A DNA stretch of 64,000 bases, from assembly GCA_027605045.1 (NCBI GenBank), contig JAQFWX010000005.1, forward strand, positions 992,001-1,056,000, in the 5' to 3' direction. The notes beneath the pieces were generated by a model. That model saw nothing but the letters and a program-made list of their open reading frames with translations. It was not told where the DNA came from and made no database searches. Numbering within the stretch: position 1 is the stretch's first letter; each line of letters opens with the position of its first letter. Source of the DNA: Phallus indusiatus (Eukaryota > Basidiomycota > Agaricomycetes > Phallales > Phallaceae). The translations under genes were made by a program, and so were the position numbers. Shown one piece after another: positions 62,788 to 64,000 of the stretch.

Positions 62788-62958
62788 TCATCCTTCTTGA
62801 CGAGGCACAACCTTCCCATCTTTCAATGTTACAGCCTGAGGACAGCAAGTTCCTTCAAAATCACCACCACCACCGAAGTAACACCAGTTGCAGTCGCTTG
62901 GGAATCTGGCTTTCTCCTCTTTAATGTTGTACGAGTCGAGACTGACTTTCTTGCTCAT
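62788..62958 (-). CDS. Small cysteine-containing ORF, unrecognised
   Basis: A 56-residue frame starting at ATG 62958 and ending at a stop (62788-62790). It reads MSKKVSLDSYNIKEEKARFP, SDCNWCYFGGGGDFEGTCC and PQAVTLKDGKVVPRQEG. The four cysteines (DCNWC...TCC) and balanced charge look protein-like, and the codon use is not biased toward a low-complexity run. The frame stays open upstream to about 63150, but that extension is hydrophobic and Phe-rich and not convincing. It could be a small peptide gene, the last exon of a larger gene, or chance. I do not recognise a family and give no function. Confidence 0.33.
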   Translation of the reverse strand: MSKKVSLDSYNIKEEKARFPSDCNWCYFGGGGDFEGTCCPQAVTLKDGKVVPRQEG

Positions 62959-63685
62959 GAGTGTGTGTGTTACTGTGAACAAAACAAAAGTGAACGAGAG
63001 AAGAACTTTAAAAAAAGAGGGGACCCAGCAACAACACCTACATATGTAGAGAAACTCGGCCCGGAAATATCCGCCGTCACGAAATGGCATGTTCATTAGA
63101 AAAATGAAATTCTGAACCCTGAATCTCGAACTTTCTTTGACCTTCGACACGACGCGTGTATGATGTGTGTGAGAGTGTGCGTTCGTCCAGAATTTAAAGT
63201 TACCCCCGCACTATCACCGCAATTGGCGTCGAAAGCTATATAGTTAGTATGATAGCACGTCCTACTCCTCTCATCCCTCTCGCATTCAGTAGACATATAC
63301 ATATGGCAGTCGTTGGATTCAAATAGCCTATGCATGCGCATGCACTATTGAAAATCTCTTGTTGCCCTTTGCACCGGCAATACGCGCGGCGAACTCTGCC
63401 AGCAGCCAGTGGGGGGCAGCCCCAACACCAGCCTTTTCGGAACCCAACCCTTCTGGATGCGGCAACACACTACCGAGCCGAGAATTCGGGCACAACAAAG
63501 TTTCGAGACTAGTTCATTCACTTTGATGGCGTGCGTGTGCTCCGTATGCGTTGTGGGAAATTTTGTTGGTGTGAAACCCTTTCCATTTCCTAGTACTTCA
63601 TATTCTCATTTTAAAACCGCAGTATACAACACACCGCATTTTTCTTTCTAATATTTCCGAACGAACTTGACCCTTGCGAACGATA
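62959..63685. other. Intergenic, 0.7 kb
   Basis: No gene is supported. TG-rich sequence (gtgtgtgtgttactgtg) occurs at 62961-62977. Confidence 0.35.
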
Positions 63686-64000
63686 CTATTCATCATCATC
63701 AAAAGCAACAAGTTTATCTTTACTCCATCTTCCAATCCATCCCCAACAATTATCTCTTCTGGCAACAAGATCTTCATCCGTCAACGTCGTCTTACCAATC
63801 CGAACGGGGACAATCCCTCCCCATCGAGGTACAACGCTAGTAGCACTCCTCGTGTCCGTCAAAGGCGTGCAGCTATCGCTTAGCCCATGGCTGGCTCCGT
63901 GCTCGCATTCGCGTACTGCGCTACCGCGACCCTCATACCCTAATTCCTTCCACTCCAATCCAACAGTACACCTCGCACGCTCCAAAAACGACTCACAAAT
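63686..64000 (-). CDS. Possible 3' end of a gene running off the right edge, partial
   Basis: The minus-strand frame is open from the right edge to a stop at 63686. The last part reads RWGGIVPVRIGKTTLTDEDL, VARRDNCWGWIGRWSKDKLV and AFDDDE. This looks like a real C-terminus because it is charged, has balanced composition and ends in an acidic tag. The preceding portion (about 63810-64000) is less protein-like and may include an intron (donor GTGAGTCG near 63995, acceptor near 63837). I do not recognise the family. It may equally be a chance frame. Confidence 0.38.
   Translation of the reverse strand: MCESFLERARCTVGLEWKELGYEGRGSAVRECEHGASHGLSDSCTPLTDTRSATSVVPRWGGIVPVRIGKTTLTDEDLVARRDNCWGWIGRWSKDKLVAFDDDE

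Overview
The window is nuclear DNA from a filamentous basidiomycete, most likely a mushroom-forming agaricomycete. Almost every gene is split by short GT-AG introns of about 45-75 nt, genes lie on both strands without operons, and several families are typical of that group (DUF6535, DUF6534, DUF7729, HsbA-like protein, secreted CPAF-like S41 peptidase, GPI-type cupredoxin, DASH subunit Dam1). I found no transposase, integrase, reverse transcriptase, CRISPR array, rRNA or convincing tRNA. Assignments rest on reading the translated sequence and recalling families; no search was run.

Layout, left to right. 0-12 kb: 3' end of a polyol/alcohol dehydrogenase, a secreted S41 peptidase (-), RRG9/neugrin (-), coactosin (+) and an ALDH3-type aldehyde dehydrogenase (-). 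12.9-21 kb: a GPI-anchored cupredoxin (-) divergent from a methionine-type amino-acid permease (+), a DUF6535 membrane protein (-) and an HsbA-like secreted protein (-). 21.9-32.5 kb: a MYND zinc-finger protein (+), a DUF7729 membrane-anchored glycoprotein (-), a doubtful small gene, a DUF1769 protein (+), a SET-domain lysine methyltransferase (+) and a short-chain dehydrogenase (-). 34.8-44.4 kb: class I cAMP phosphodiesterase (+), mitochondrial ribosomal protein mL59 (-) divergent from SEC23 (+), and an unrecognised low-complexity protein (-). 46.4-64 kb: a leucine-rich-repeat (RNI-like) protein (-), DAM1 (-), a DUF6534 seven-helix membrane protein (+), a very large C2H2 transcription factor (-), a small cysteine-containing ORF (-) and an open frame running off the right edge (-).

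The genes are mostly unrelated housekeeping functions: COPII transport, kinetochore, mitochondrial translation and respiration, actin, cAMP signalling. They are interspersed with secreted or surface proteins (S41 peptidase, cupredoxin, HsbA-like, DUF7729). I see no biosynthetic cluster or defence island. The most unusual signal is that several clearly conserved genes change reading frame without an intron, and at four places one missing base in a homopolymer explains it. This points to consensus-sequence errors or, less likely, genuine decay. A second standout is an isolated perfect 29-bp palindrome at 11811-11839. I did not find a convincing new biological system.
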